A stretch of DNA of 64,000 nucleotides from Pseudo-nitzschia pungens (GCA_037355855.1 CM074759.1:2914001-2978000), one strand, 5' to 3'. Shown: positions 32,556 through 43,047, counted from the stretch's first letter. Numbers and translations are program-made. The notes: generated by a model not told the origin, from the letters alone.

Positions 32556-32567
32556 CAGTAATTACTG
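32556..32567 (+). other. Palindromic sequence at the expected primer-binding site of Gy-A3
   Basis: CAGTAATTACTG, a perfect 12-nt palindrome flush with the LTR, in the only structurally intact element of the window. No TGG start is present. Confidence 0.78.
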
Positions 32568-32696
32568 TTTATCTTCAACGTAGAAAACAGTAGAATTCAG
32601 TACTGAACGAAACAACTAATCAAGCAAAACATCGAAATCCCTTATCCTCAACAAGAGAGGTACCTTGTATCCCTGACAAGCAGCAACACCTCCACC

Positions 32697-33719
32697 ATGG
32701 CAGGAATATACAGAGAACCACCGATTGCTTACAAGAGCTCCTTTGACAGCTCAAAGCCCAAGCTCGTAACCCTATCAGCCTACGATTCCGAAGACCACTC
32801 AGACAGCGTCAAAGTCCCGTTATTCACCGACAAAGGGGGATTAGAAGAACTCCTCCATACTGAAGAGGCCTTCCTGAACGCAGCAGAAGATCTATCCATT
32901 CCAGATACCTCTCTAATCCGCTACTTCGGTCGATGCTTGTGCGTCGACGCGCAGACCAAGTGGCAAACCTTAACCAGAGCGACTCGCGCCAACCATCAGC
33001 GTGTCTATCCCCTCACCAAGGATGGATACAATTCAGCTTTTCAAGCCTTCATCAAGTTATACTGCAATGCCGAAGATGCCAGAGACATCATGCATGTCTA
33101 TCTACGGAGCAGCGCATGCAAGAAGAAGATCGAATCCACCTGCAAGGACCACACCGATCGGCTCATGACCTTAATCAAGTATTCATCTAAACTACATGGT
33201 TTCGCATCCAACCTAGACCACCTGCAGACGCTCACTATCCTCTTACACAGCTACCCCAACAGCTGGATCGAAGACTACGTTCGAATCCATCTAAAGCTTA
33301 CTCCGGAAACTACATCTCAGTTTATCGTAGACCACATGAGCAGCTTGGACCGACTTAGCAAGCAGAAAAACAACAAGACAAACAATGGGCGCCGCGTGAA
33401 CAACTCCAACAGCGCTAACAACAATCGAAAGCGCTCAGGCCCCAATAACAAGTCGCATCAGAACAGAAACAAGAAGAAATCCAATCCATGCAGGATCCCC
33501 GGCCACAATCATGACTGGTCTGAATGCCCTAAGAACAAATTCTCCAAGCACCACAAGGGATCTAACAACAGCAATCGACCCTCCACTACGACACCGACAA
33601 ACGAGTCTTTCCAAGCTTGTATCCAAGCAGCAATGAACTCTGCCATGGAAACCTTCCACAATGAACATGGTGGCCGAACTGAAAGAAGCATCGATGGAGA
33701 CCTAGTATGGCTCCCATGA
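32697..33719 (+). CDS. Gy-A3 Gag protein
   Basis: 340 residues from ATG 32697 (context ACCATGG) to TGA 33717-33719. It should assemble into virus-like particles around element RNA. The first ~220 residues are helical-looking capsid sequence. An N/K/R-rich stretch follows, then a zinc knuckle CRIPGHNHDWSEC starting at residue 265, whose C-x4-H-x-H-x4-C spacing differs from the retroviral C-x2-C-x4-H-x4-C. The C-terminus is DGDLVWLP. The stop is in frame with pol and directly adjacent, so Gag-Pol is probably made by stop readthrough, or pol by reinitiation. The start is shared with the other Gy-A copies. Confidence 0.9.
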   Translation: MAGIYREPPIAYKSSFDSSKPKLVTLSAYDSEDHSDSVKVPLFTDKGGLEELLHTEEAFLNAAEDLSIPDTSLIRYFGRCLCVDAQTKWQTLTRATRANHQRVYPLTKDGYNSAFQAFIKLYCNAEDARDIMHVYLRSSACKKKIESTCKDHTDRLMTLIKYSSKLHGFASNLDHLQTLTILLHSYPNSWIEDYVRIHLKLTPETTSQFIVDHMSSLDRLSKQKNNKTNNGRRVNNSNSANNNRKRSGPNNKSHQNRNKKKSNPCRIPGHNHDWSECPKNKFSKHHKGSNNSNRPSTTTPTNESFQACIQAAMNSAMETFHNEHGGRTERSIDGDLVWLP

Positions 33720-36700
33720 GTGCAACAGCACTCTTCCAAGAGGCCCAAGGGCCCACCTAAACCAGCAATCACCATGCCTCCGGCGCCACAGGCCCTGGAT
33801 GCCAGTACAGCACAGCTGTCTGGGATGACGCATGGAGGAGATCTCCCGGAGAAAGAGGGGAAGGAACCTACAGGATGGAGTATTCCTGTTGAACGCTTAG
33901 AAAAGACTGCAACAGCAGCACAAGAATCTGCTACAACAGCAGCGAAAACAATAGTTCGGAACATCCTACAGGATATATCGAACTCGGATCTGAATCGAAC
34001 ATCGAATCGATCCAAGGGTACAGAAGCAATCGATCAGACAGCAGCAACAAATGGACCACTCTTGTCCCTAGCAAGGAATTGGTCCACTGGTACAGCAAAA
34101 AACCTCTATTGCAACACCAAAAACTCCAAAGACTACACCAAAGGAGGTGCGCTGGAGCAAAATTATTTAAAGCTGCTGTCGACTGCTGGAAATACAGCAG
34201 AACAGGCATCGAATAAGAGCAACGTGGCTCCTATTCTTTTAACTACGGTACAATACATACAAGGCATACCCCTCAAAGCAAGACCACTACTAGCACTACT
34301 AGATAGTGGATCCTCCGGAACTCTAATCAACAAAAGAGCACTACCATTTGGCACACTACCACTTCGGAGCAAACACCAAGTCCTAACTACTACAGCAAAT
34401 GGAAGCTTCGATACCACCGAGTATGTCGTCATGAAGAACCTCAAACTACAAGAGTTTGGCAACTATACTATCAACCAACAAGAGGCAAGGCTCTTCCATT
34501 CCCCCAACTGCAAATATGATCTAATACTAGGCAGAGACTTCCTCCACCTAGCGCAGATCAATCTCCTATTCAAAGAAGGAGCAGTTCAGTGGATGGATAG
34601 AACCATTCCCATGAAGGACACATCCTTATACCATGATAACTACACCATGCTCATGGAAGAACTCGAAGACGCCGAACTCTTTGCTGACGACCTCTCCTTT
34701 GCCAATCCATACAAGTCCAAGGTTATTCTAGACAGAGCCTACCAAGAAACAGATCCATCGACAGTCGCCAAGCAGCAGTCCCACATGACTACAACAGAAC
34801 AGCAGCAGTTCCAAGCAATATTAAGCAAATACCCTAATGTCTTCAATGGAGAACTCGGCAAGTACCCTCACAAGAAGATCTCTCTACGACTGAAGCCCGG
34901 ATCCAAGCCCATACACAAGAAGCCTTATCCAGTTGCATACAAAAGAGAAGACCTATTCAAAAGGGAACTCCAGAATCTATGTAATGATGGAGTACTCAAG
35001 CGTTGTACTGGACCGGCTGAATGGGCGTTTCCAACCTTCATAGTACCAAAGAAAGATAACAGGGTACGATGGGTATCAGACTTTAGGGAACTAAATGAAC
35101 TCCTTGAGCGCAGGCCCTATCCCATACCAAGGATACAAGACATAATGAATAAGCGAGGCAAGTACACTCACTTCACCAAGATCGACTTGTCTATGCAATA
35201 CTACTGCTTTGAACTGGATGATGCGAGCAAGAAACTCTGTACCATAGTCACCCCCTATGGTTGCTATGAATATCAGAGACTACCAATGGGTGTCAAAGTC
35301 TCTCCAGATGTTGCCCAGCAACTAATGGAAGATATCCTACAAGACACTGACTGCACTGTCTATATTGATGATATAGGGGTCTGGACCAATGGATCCTTTG
35401 ATCTACACATGAAGACCATTGACAAAATCCTAGACCAGCTCAATCAAAATGGACTCAAGTGCAACCCACTCAAATGCGACTGGGCTGTACAAGAGACTGA
35501 CTTCCTTGGATACTGGATGACCCCTACAGCAGTTAAGCCATGGAGAAAGAAGATAGAAGCAATCCTACACATGGACCGGCCAAGAACTGTAACCCAAGTC
35601 AAGTCCTTTCTAGGAGCAGTAGGATACTACAGAGATATGTGGTCTCGCAGATCTCATGTCCTAGCTCCTCTATTCGACATCACAGGGACCCCCAAGAAAA
35701 CTCCTCAAGCAGCTGCCATCAAAGGCAAGCAACGCAAAGCTCCTTCAGCTTTCAATTGGGGACCAGCTCAAGACAAAGCCTTTCAAGAGATGAAAGCAAT
35801 GGTAGCAGCGGATGCGCTGAATACCTATCCCGATCTAAACAAACCCTTTGAACTGTACACTGATGCCTCAGACCTACAGCTGGGCGCTGCTATAATACAA
35901 GATGGCAAGCCTATTGCTTATTGGTCCAAGAAACTATCTGATGCCCAGAAGAACTATACCACTATGGAAAAAGAACTCCTAGCGATTGTACTCTGCTGCA
36001 AAGAGTACCGAAAGATGCTACTTGGCGGTGTCATCAATGTATACACCGACCATAAGAACCTTACCTTTCGAACACTTTCAGTCCAACGAGTCCTCCGGTG
36101 GAGGCTATTCCTGGAAGAATTCGGTGTCAACCTCACTTATGTGGAAGGCAAGAAGAACGTTCTTGCTGATGCCTTCTCCAGACTACCCAGGATGGATCCA
36201 CCCACTGTGGGGAAGAAAGAAGCCCTTGGAAAGGGCACTCTTATTGATTTTTTGAAACTTGAAGTCCCCAAGCAAGATGAAGAACTGTTTCTAGCAGAGT
36301 TCCCAAATCTATTCCAGCACTTATGCAATGACGCAGACCAAGAGTTATACTCTTGTTTGCTGAACAATGAGTGTCTAGTCAACCTACCAACCAACCAAGA
36401 CATGGAATGCCCGGTTAACTATAACAAGATATACCTCCATCAGCAAAAGGACCCGACTGTCAAGTTCAAGACCCAATCCAAGGCATTCTTCTACCAAGAA
36501 TTACAAGGCAATAACATCCTTTGCTATGCCAACCAATCCAACCCAGATAATTGGCGAATTTACATACCAAGTTCTCTTACGAATGATACCATCAAATGGT
36601 ATCATCTCCTGTTGGGTCATTGTGGATCCACCAGATTATATAAGACTATCTCAGCTCGATTCTATGCAGACAACCTGTCCAATCTATGCAAGTCCTACAT

Positions 36701-37604
36701 CTGCACGGACAATTGCGTCCAATATAAGAGCAGGCAAGCCAAATATGGCATGCTTCCTCCCAAAGAAGCGCCAGTATCTCCCTTCGATGAAGTCCATGTT
36801 GATCTTATAGGCCCCTGGAAGATCACAGCCCAAAACAAGACCTATAACTTCAAGGCGCTAACGTGTATCGATCCAGTCACCAACCTACTTGAAATCATCC
36901 GGATCAGGGACAAATCTTCTCAGCATGTCTCTGATCAATTCAAGAACTGCTGGCTCTCAAGATATCCCAGACCAAACAGATGCATCTATGATAATGGTGG
37001 TGAGTTCCTAGGGGCTGAATTCCAACTCACTCTCAAGCAGTATGGAGTCCAATCAGTCCCCACCACTGTAAAGAATCCACAAGCCAATGCTATATGCGAG
37101 CGGGTACATCATACAGTGGCTGATATCCTGCGAGTCCTAGTACATGTCAATCCTCCACAAGCAAACGCCAAAGTTACTCAGCTCATGGACAACGCCCTAT
37201 CAACATGCATGCACGCCTCCAGGTGCGCTGTCAGTACCTCCTTACAAGCATCCCCTGGCTCCCTGGTGTTCAACAGGGACATGATGATAGATTTACCATT
37301 AACCTCCAATCTATTAGCCCTCAAGCAGCTTCGACAACAAGGAATCAACAAAGCCCTGCTCAGGGACAACTCCAAGAGAGTCGCGCACACCTTCCAAGTC
37401 AATGACAAGGTATGGTTACAAGAACCGGATCCGGACAAGCTACAGCCACGAAGAACCGGACCCTTCCTTATTCTGCAGGTTAATGACAATGGTACAGTGA
37501 AACTGCAGAAAGCCCCTTCAATAGCCGAAACAGTGAACATCCGAAAGCTAACCCCTTACAAAGAACCAGAATCGGAGTCTACGGCCATTCATTGGGCATC
37601 GTAA
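33720..37604 (+). CDS. Gy-A3 Pol polyprotein: protease, RT, RNase H, integrase
   Basis: 1294 open codons starting right after the gag TGA and in the same frame; the first codon is GTG, so no independent ATG is obvious at the very start (one is at about residue 19). Aspartic protease active site DSGSS at 195-199. RT with FRELNELLERRPY and YIDD at 548-551. RNase H from D715 (YTDASD) with MEKELLA near 755. Integrase has a histidine/cysteine zinc region, then catalytic D1028, D1091 and E1127, giving DD35E spacing. The C-terminal tail has the GPF...VNDNGTVKLQ module that follows the core in many Ty3 integrases; no chromodomain is seen. It copies element RNA and inserts the cDNA. Confidence 0.93.
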   Translation: MQQHSSKRPKGPPKPAITMPPAPQALDASTAQLSGMTHGGDLPEKEGKEPTGWSIPVERLEKTATAAQESATTAAKTIVRNILQDISNSDLNRTSNRSKGTEAIDQTAATNGPLLSLARNWSTGTAKNLYCNTKNSKDYTKGGALEQNYLKLLSTAGNTAEQASNKSNVAPILLTTVQYIQGIPLKARPLLALLDSGSSGTLINKRALPFGTLPLRSKHQVLTTTANGSFDTTEYVVMKNLKLQEFGNYTINQQEARLFHSPNCKYDLILGRDFLHLAQINLLFKEGAVQWMDRTIPMKDTSLYHDNYTMLMEELEDAELFADDLSFANPYKSKVILDRAYQETDPSTVAKQQSHMTTTEQQQFQAILSKYPNVFNGELGKYPHKKISLRLKPGSKPIHKKPYPVAYKREDLFKRELQNLCNDGVLKRCTGPAEWAFPTFIVPKKDNRVRWVSDFRELNELLERRPYPIPRIQDIMNKRGKYTHFTKIDLSMQYYCFELDDASKKLCTIVTPYGCYEYQRLPMGVKVSPDVAQQLMEDILQDTDCTVYIDDIGVWTNGSFDLHMKTIDKILDQLNQNGLKCNPLKCDWAVQETDFLGYWMTPTAVKPWRKKIEAILHMDRPRTVTQVKSFLGAVGYYRDMWSRRSHVLAPLFDITGTPKKTPQAAAIKGKQRKAPSAFNWGPAQDKAFQEMKAMVAADALNTYPDLNKPFELYTDASDLQLGAAIIQDGKPIAYWSKKLSDAQKNYTTMEKELLAIVLCCKEYRKMLLGGVINVYTDHKNLTFRTLSVQRVLRWRLFLEEFGVNLTYVEGKKNVLADAFSRLPRMDPPTVGKKEALGKGTLIDFLKLEVPKQDEELFLAEFPNLFQHLCNDADQELYSCLLNNECLVNLPTNQDMECPVNYNKIYLHQQKDPTVKFKTQSKAFFYQELQGNNILCYANQSNPDNWRIYIPSSLTNDTIKWYHLLLGHCGSTRLYKTISARFYADNLSNLCKSYICTDNCVQYKSRQAKYGMLPPKEAPVSPFDEVHVDLIGPWKITAQNKTYNFKALTCIDPVTNLLEIIRIRDKSSQHVSDQFKNCWLSRYPRPNRCIYDNGGEFLGAEFQLTLKQYGVQSVPTTVKNPQANAICERVHHTVADILRVLVHVNPPQANAKVTQLMDNALSTCMHASRCAVSTSLQASPGSLVFNRDMMIDLPLTSNLLALKQLRQQGINKALLRDNSKRVAHTFQVNDKVWLQEPDPDKLQPRRTGPFLILQVNDNGTVKLQKAPSIAETVNIRKLTPYKEPESESTAIHWAS

Positions 37605-37628
37605 GATTCGTTTAATCATGAGGCACTA

Positions 37629-37878
37629 TGTGACATGCTAGCGTAGCGAGCATGAACCACGATTAGATAATTAACCGAATCCCACATACGAGCTGACCGG
37701 TGTTTGAATACAAAGATTCAAACTGTACGCCGGACGCTCCAGCAATGCATGTGTGCCGATATTCAAACAATAGTTAGGCACGCTCGTGTGTATTCAAACA
37801 GTCACACGAAAACTGAAACTCTCTTTTAAGAGTTAACGATTAGTCACAATTTTTTTCATACTACTCCTAATTTTAACA
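37629..37878 (+). repeat. Gy-A3 3' LTR
   Basis: 250 bp. It lacks 14 bases (CTACCTTAGAGTGT) near its end compared with the 5' LTR, but keeps the terminal AACA. CCCTA follows at 37879-37883. The deletion sits in the part copied into both LTRs at replication, so it probably happened after insertion. Confidence 0.9.
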
Positions 37879-37883
37879 CCCTA

Positions 37884-38019
37884 TACCACAAGTCAGACTC
37901 CACCATGCTCATGGAAGAACTCGAAGATGCTGAACTCTTTGCTGATGATCCCTCCTTTGCCAATCCATACAAGTCCAAGGTGATCTTAGACAGAGCCTAC
38001 CAAGAAACAGATCCATCTA
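37884..38019 (+). pseudogene. Gy-A2 pol piece between Gy-A3 and the LINE-tailed insert
   Basis: Short stretch of protease/RT linker (MLMEELEDAELFADD...ILDRAYQETDPS). It ends with the 18-bp target duplication at 38002-38019. Confidence 0.85.
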
Positions 38020-39907
38020 ATAATAATAATAATATACTTATTTAAGTAGGAAAATCCACCGAAGGTGGTTAAAAGCTACTCAGTCTGTAACCAGACTTTA
38101 TCGTCGCCTCAATCGAAGAGAGGTTAGGCCCCAAGTTGTAGAACGACGCGTCGCCTCAACCATGGGGAATAGGCCCCAGGTTGTAATAACGGCTATTTTG
38201 CAAACGAACCTTGGTAAGAAACAGGAAAAAAAACGAACCAGTCCAGAGCACAACAGACACTGCTGTTGCAAAGCGTACAGGAAACGGGGTAACAAGAACG
38301 TGAAAGGGAAAGACACAAGCAAAACTGTCCCTCCAATGCTGGTGTGCAGCATCCGTAATGCTAGTGGTCAGCTGACACAAGCAAAACCCTGACTAGATAC
38401 ATGGTATCTGTAATGCTAGTGGTCAGCGTACAAAAGCAAAACTCCTCTCTGAATGCTGGAGTGCAGCATCACCAGTAATGCGAGTAGTCATCCCCAAACA
38501 CATTCCCGTAACGGTACCTGCTGGTACCTAGATAACACATAGAGGCGGTGGAGCCTACTACGAAATTCAAAACAGCTGCTGTCCTCCTGTTAGAACGTCG
38601 TAGTAGCTTGGAAACAAGGGCTCTAAGTGAGAACACTTAATACCAGCAGGCCTGTAGTCTTGGAAACAGGTGGCAGCTGTACTGTGAACTGGAAGGGTAT
38701 ATGTATGTGGTGGAGCGTTAAGTAACCTGTACTTAGCGACTTTGGGGCTTGGGTCAGAAAAACAGTAGGTCCATAATCGAAAACACTTATGGTCCAGCAG
38801 GGCAGTAGACTTGAAAACAGATGACAGTTGAAGTGTGCACCTGAGAGGGTTATGTAGGTAGGAGAGCCTAAAGCAAGCTGTACTTAGCGACTTTGGGGCT
38901 TGGGTCAGAAAAACAGTAGGACCTTAAGCGAAAACACTTATGGTCCAGCAGGGCAGTAGACTTGAAACAGATGACAGTTGAAGTGTGCACCTGAGAGGGT
39001 TATGTAGGTAGGAGAGCCTTAAGCAAGCTGTACTTAGCGGCTCTGGGGCTTGGGTCAGAAAACAGTAGGACCTTAAGCGAAAATACTTATGGTCCAGCAG
39101 GGCAGTAGACTTGAAAACAGATGACAGTTGAAGAATGCATCTGAGAGGTATATGTAGGTGGTGGAGCCTTAAGCAAACTGTACTTAGCGGCTTTGGGGCT
39201 TGGGTCAGAAAACAGTAGGACCATAAGCGAAAACACTTATCGTCCAGCAGGGCAGTAGACTTGGAAACAGATGACATTTATACTGTACACCTGAGAGGTA
39301 TATGTAGATGGTAGGGCCTTAAGCGAACTGTACTTAGCGGCTTTGGGGCTTGGGTCAGAAAACAGTAGGACCATAAGCGAAAACACTTATGGTCCAGCAG
39401 GGCAGTAGACTTGGAAACAGATGACATCTGGAATTTCTTGTAGAAATATTCCTACAGTGGAAGAACTTTAAGTGAGTATCACTTAAGCAGCTTGGAAACA
39501 GTGTAGAACAGTAAGTATAAGATATACTTAGGTGCCTTGGAATGGAGCTGGGAAACAGATCAAAGCAATAGACATGTACCGGTACGTTGTCGGTGTTGCT
39601 GTTGCTGTACGGTAGAATCTGTACTGGAATTGCTGTAGAAAATTATGTGTCGTTTTTGGTTTGGTGTGCTGCTGCTCGATGGCCGAGTGGTGAATTGGCA
39701 ACCAAAGCAACCAAACAAAGCAGCCAGCAACTGAACCGATAGCAGAAACGAAGAGCGCAGGTCTTGGTTAATACATGTAGGTCCTGGGGTTGCGATTGGG
39801 GGTGTAAAAGGGAGCGAGATATCGCATGGTAAAGTTGTGTAGAAATCTACGTGTTTTAAGTACTGGAACATCGGAACGTCGGACAAAGATGCGCGTCGCA
39901 AAATTGT
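38020..39907 (-). mobile_element. Non-autonomous LINE-tailed retroposon with internal 151-bp repeats
   Basis: Bounded by an 18-bp target duplication AAGAAACAGATCCATCTA (38002-38019 and 39908-39925). Its 3' end on the minus strand carries the LINE tail seen at 3260-3363 and 7415-7519: a GAGGCGACG...AAAGTCTGGTTACAG block, then (ATT)n. It lacks an open frame for RT. It is best read as a parasite mobilised by the LINE enzyme, like a SINE, or a divergent 5'-truncated LINE. Confidence 0.85.
38630..39480 (-). repeat. About five tandem copies of a ~151-bp unit inside the LINE-tailed retroposon
   Basis: The phrase CTTTGGGGCTTGGGTCAGAA recurs at about 38738, 38890, 39042, 39192 and 39342 (one copy has a T/C change), a period of 150-152 bp. 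Copies differ by small indels. No coding frame persists across the units. Confidence 0.85.
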
Positions 39908-39925
39908 AAGAAACAGATCCATCTA

Positions 39926-42724
39926 CAGTCGCGCAGCAACAGTCCCACATGTCCAAAGCAGAGCAACAACAGTTCCAAGCCATCCTGAACAGGTATCCTA
40001 ATGTCTTCAATGGAGAATTAGGGAAATATCCACACAAGAAGATCTCCCTAAGACTCAAGCCCGGATCCAAGCCCATACACAAGAAGCCTTAACCAGTCGC
40101 ATACAAAAGAGAAGACCTATTCAAAAGGGAGCTCCAGAATCTTTGTAATGATGGAGTACTCAAGCGCTGCACTGGACCGGCCGAATGGGCTTTCCCTACC
40201 TTTATTGTTCCAAAGAAAGACAACAGAGTTAGATGGGTATCAGACTTCAGGGAACTGAATGAACTCCTTGAAAGAAGACCTTATCCCATACCAAGGATAC
40301 AAGATATCATGAACAAGCGAGGCAAGTACACTCACTTCACCAAGATTGACTTGTCCATGCAATACTACTGCTTTGAACTGGATGATGCGAGCAAGAAGCT
40401 CTGTACCATAGTCACTCCTTATGGCTGCTATGAGTACCAAAGACTCCCCATGGGTGTCAAAGTCTCTCCAGATGTTGCCCAGCAACTAATGGAAGATATT
40501 CTACAAGACACGGACTGCACTGTTTATATTGATGATATTGGCGTTTGGACCAATGGCTCCTTTGACCTCCACATGAAGACTATCGACAAGATCCTAGACC
40601 GGCTCAACCAGAATGGGCTCAAGTGCAACCCACTCAAGTATGATTGGGCTGTACAAGAGACTGACTTCCTTGGATATTGGATGACTCCTACTGCAGTTAA
40701 GCCTTGGCGAAAGAAGATTGAAGCCATCCTACACATGGACCGACCAAGAACTGTGACCCAAGTCAAGTCCTTTCTGGGAGCAGTCGGCTACTACAGAGAT
40801 ATGTGGCCTCGCAGGTCTCATGTCCTAGCTCCTCTATTTGATATAACTGGGACCCCCAAGACTCCTCAAGCAGCTGCCATCAAAGGCAAGCAACGCAAAG
40901 CTCCTTCAGCTTTCACTTGGGGACCTGCTCAAGATAAAGCCTTTCAAGAGATGAAAGCCATGGTGGCAGCGGATGCGCTGAACACCTATCCAGATCTGAA
41001 CAAGCCCTTTGAACTGTACACTGATGCCTCAGACCTACAGCTGGGCGCTGCTATATTACAAGATGGCAAACCCATTGCATATTGGTCCAAGAAACTATCT
41101 GATGCTCAGAAGAACTACACTACTATGGAAAAAGAACTCCTCGCAATAGTACTCTGCTGCAAAGAGTACCGAAAGATGCTCCTTGGTGGTGTTATCAATG
41201 TATACACTGACCATAAAAACCTTACCTTCTGGACACTTTCAGTCCAACGAGTCCTCCGGTGGAGACTATTCCTTGAAGAATTCGGTGTCAACCTCACCTA
41301 TGTGGAAGGCAAAAAGAATGTCCTTGCTGATGCCTTCTCCAGACTACCCAGGATGGACCCACCTACTGTGGGGAAGAAAGAAGCCCTTGGTAAGGGCACT
41401 CTTATTGATTTTTTGAAACTTGAAGTCCCCAAGCAAGATGAAGAACTGTTCCTAACAGAGTTCCCAAACCTATTCCAACACTTATGCAATGACGCAGATC
41501 AGGAATTATACTCCTGTTTGCTGAACAATGAGTGTCTAGTCAATCTACCAAACAACCAAGACATGGAATGCCCAGTTAACTATACCAAGATATATCTCCA
41601 TCAACAGAAGGACCCGACTGTCAAGTTCAAGATTCAATCCAAGGCATTCTTCTACCAAGAATTGCAAGGCAATAACATCCTTTGCTATGCCAACCAATCC
41701 AATCCAGAGAATTGGAGAATTTATATACCAAGCTCTCTTACGAATGATACCATCAAGTGGTACCATCTCCTGTTGGGTCATTGTGGATCCACCAGGTTAT
41801 ATCCTGTCCAACTTATGCAAGTCCTACATTTGCCCTGATGATTGCATCCAATACAAGAGCAGGCAAGCTAAATATGGAAAGCTTCCCCCCAAAGAAGCGC
41901 CAGTATCTCCCTTCGATCTTATAGGCCCGTGGAAGATCACAGCTCAGAACAAGATCTATAACTTCAAGGCGCTAACGTGTATCAATCCAGTCACCAATCT
42001 ACTTGAAATCATCCGGATCAGGGACAAATCTTCTCAGCATGTCTCTGATCAATTCAAGAACTGCTGGCTCTCAAGATATCCTAGACCAAACAGATGCATC
42101 CATGACAATGGTGGTGAGTTCCTAGGGGCTGAATTCCAACTCACTCTCAAGCAGTATGGAGTCCAATCAGTCCCCACTACAGTGAAGAATCCACAAGCTA
42201 ATGCCATCTGCGAACGAGTACATCATACAGTGGCTGATATCCTACGCGTTCTAGTGCATGTTAATCCTCCACAAGCCAACGCCAGAGCCACTCAACTCAT
42301 GGACAACACCCTAGCAACATGCATGCATGCCTCTCAATGTGCAGTCAGCACCTCCTTACAAGCCTCTCCAGGATCCCTGGTCTTCAACAGGGACATGATG
42401 ATAGATCTGCCACTAACCTCCAATCTATTGGCACTCCAACAGCTCAGACAACAGGGAATCAACAAGGCGCTGCTCAGGGACAACGCCAAGAGAATAGAAC
42501 ATACCTTCAGAAGCAATGATAAGGTATGGTTGCAAGAGCCAGACCCGGACAAGCTGCAGCCCCGAAGAACAGGCCCTTTTACGATTACACAAGTCAATGA
42601 CAATGGTACAGTGAAACTGCAGAAAGCTCCTTCAGTGGTCAAAACAGTGAACATCCGGAAGCTGACTCCTTACAAGGAGCCGGAGCCAGAGTCGGAGTCG
42701 ACGACCATTCATTGGGCAGCTTAA
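39926..42724 (+). pseudogene. Gy-A2 pol, 3' part: RT, RNase H, integrase
   Basis: Resumes the Gy-A2 frame at the second copy of the 18-bp duplication. A TAA at about 40090 breaks the RT N-terminus. From 40309 RT (YIDD) and RNase H are open for over 500 codons. About 32 bases are missing near 41800 in the integrase zinc region, which shifts the frame, and 15 bases are missing near 41915 just before the first integrase aspartate. The rest, with the YDNGGEF-equivalent and CERVHH, is open to TAA 42722-42724. Confidence 0.88.
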
Positions 42725-42753
42725 GATAGGATTCGTCCAATCATGAGGCACTA

Positions 42754-43047
42754 TGTGACATGCTAGCGTAGCGAGCATGAATCACAATTAAATAATTAAC
42801 CAAATCCCACATACGAGCCGACTGGCTTTAAATATAGGAGCTGACCGGTGTTTGAATACAAATATTCAAACTGTACGCCGGACGCTCCAGCAATGCATGT
42901 GCGCCGTTATTCAAATAGTAGCAAGGCGCGCTCGTGTATATTCAAACGTTCATTCAAACGTTCACATGAAAACTGAAATGCTTGCGTAAGAGTTAATGAT
43001 TATTCACAATTTAATACTACTCCAATTTTCTACCTTAGAGTGTAACA
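42754..43047 (+). repeat. Gy-A2 3' LTR
   Basis: 294 bp, two differences from 29895-30188 by eye. GAGGT follows. Confidence 0.92.

Larger units (their letters stand above)
32292..37878 (+). mobile_element. Ty3/gypsy retrotransposon Gy-A3, intact gag and pol
   Basis: A 5.6-kb plus-strand element with LTRs at 32292-32555 and 37629-37878 and a CCCTA target duplication. The LTRs look identical by eye apart from two substitutions near the 5' end and a 14-bp deletion near the end of the 3' LTR. Gag and pol have no internal break, making this the best candidate for a recently active autonomous copy. It is inserted in a relative, Gy-A2. Confidence 0.94.
29895..43047 (+). mobile_element. Ty3/gypsy retrotransposon Gy-A2, interrupted by Gy-A3 and a LINE-tailed insert
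   Basis: Plus-strand element with LTRs at 29895-30188 and 42754-43047 (294 bp each, about two differences) and a GAGGT duplication at 29890-29894 and 43048-43052. The interior runs leader, gag, protease, [Gy-A3 at 32292-37878], [LINE-tailed insert 38020-39907], RT, RNase H and integrase. Several stops and deletions make it defective in spite of its young LTRs. Confidence 0.93.

Noticed and set aside
33717..33719. UGA as a sense codon in this genome
   Set aside because: The thioredoxin-fold host gene ends at TGA at its expected terminus, so UGA is a normal stop. The gag-pol UGA is better explained as a retroelement expression device.
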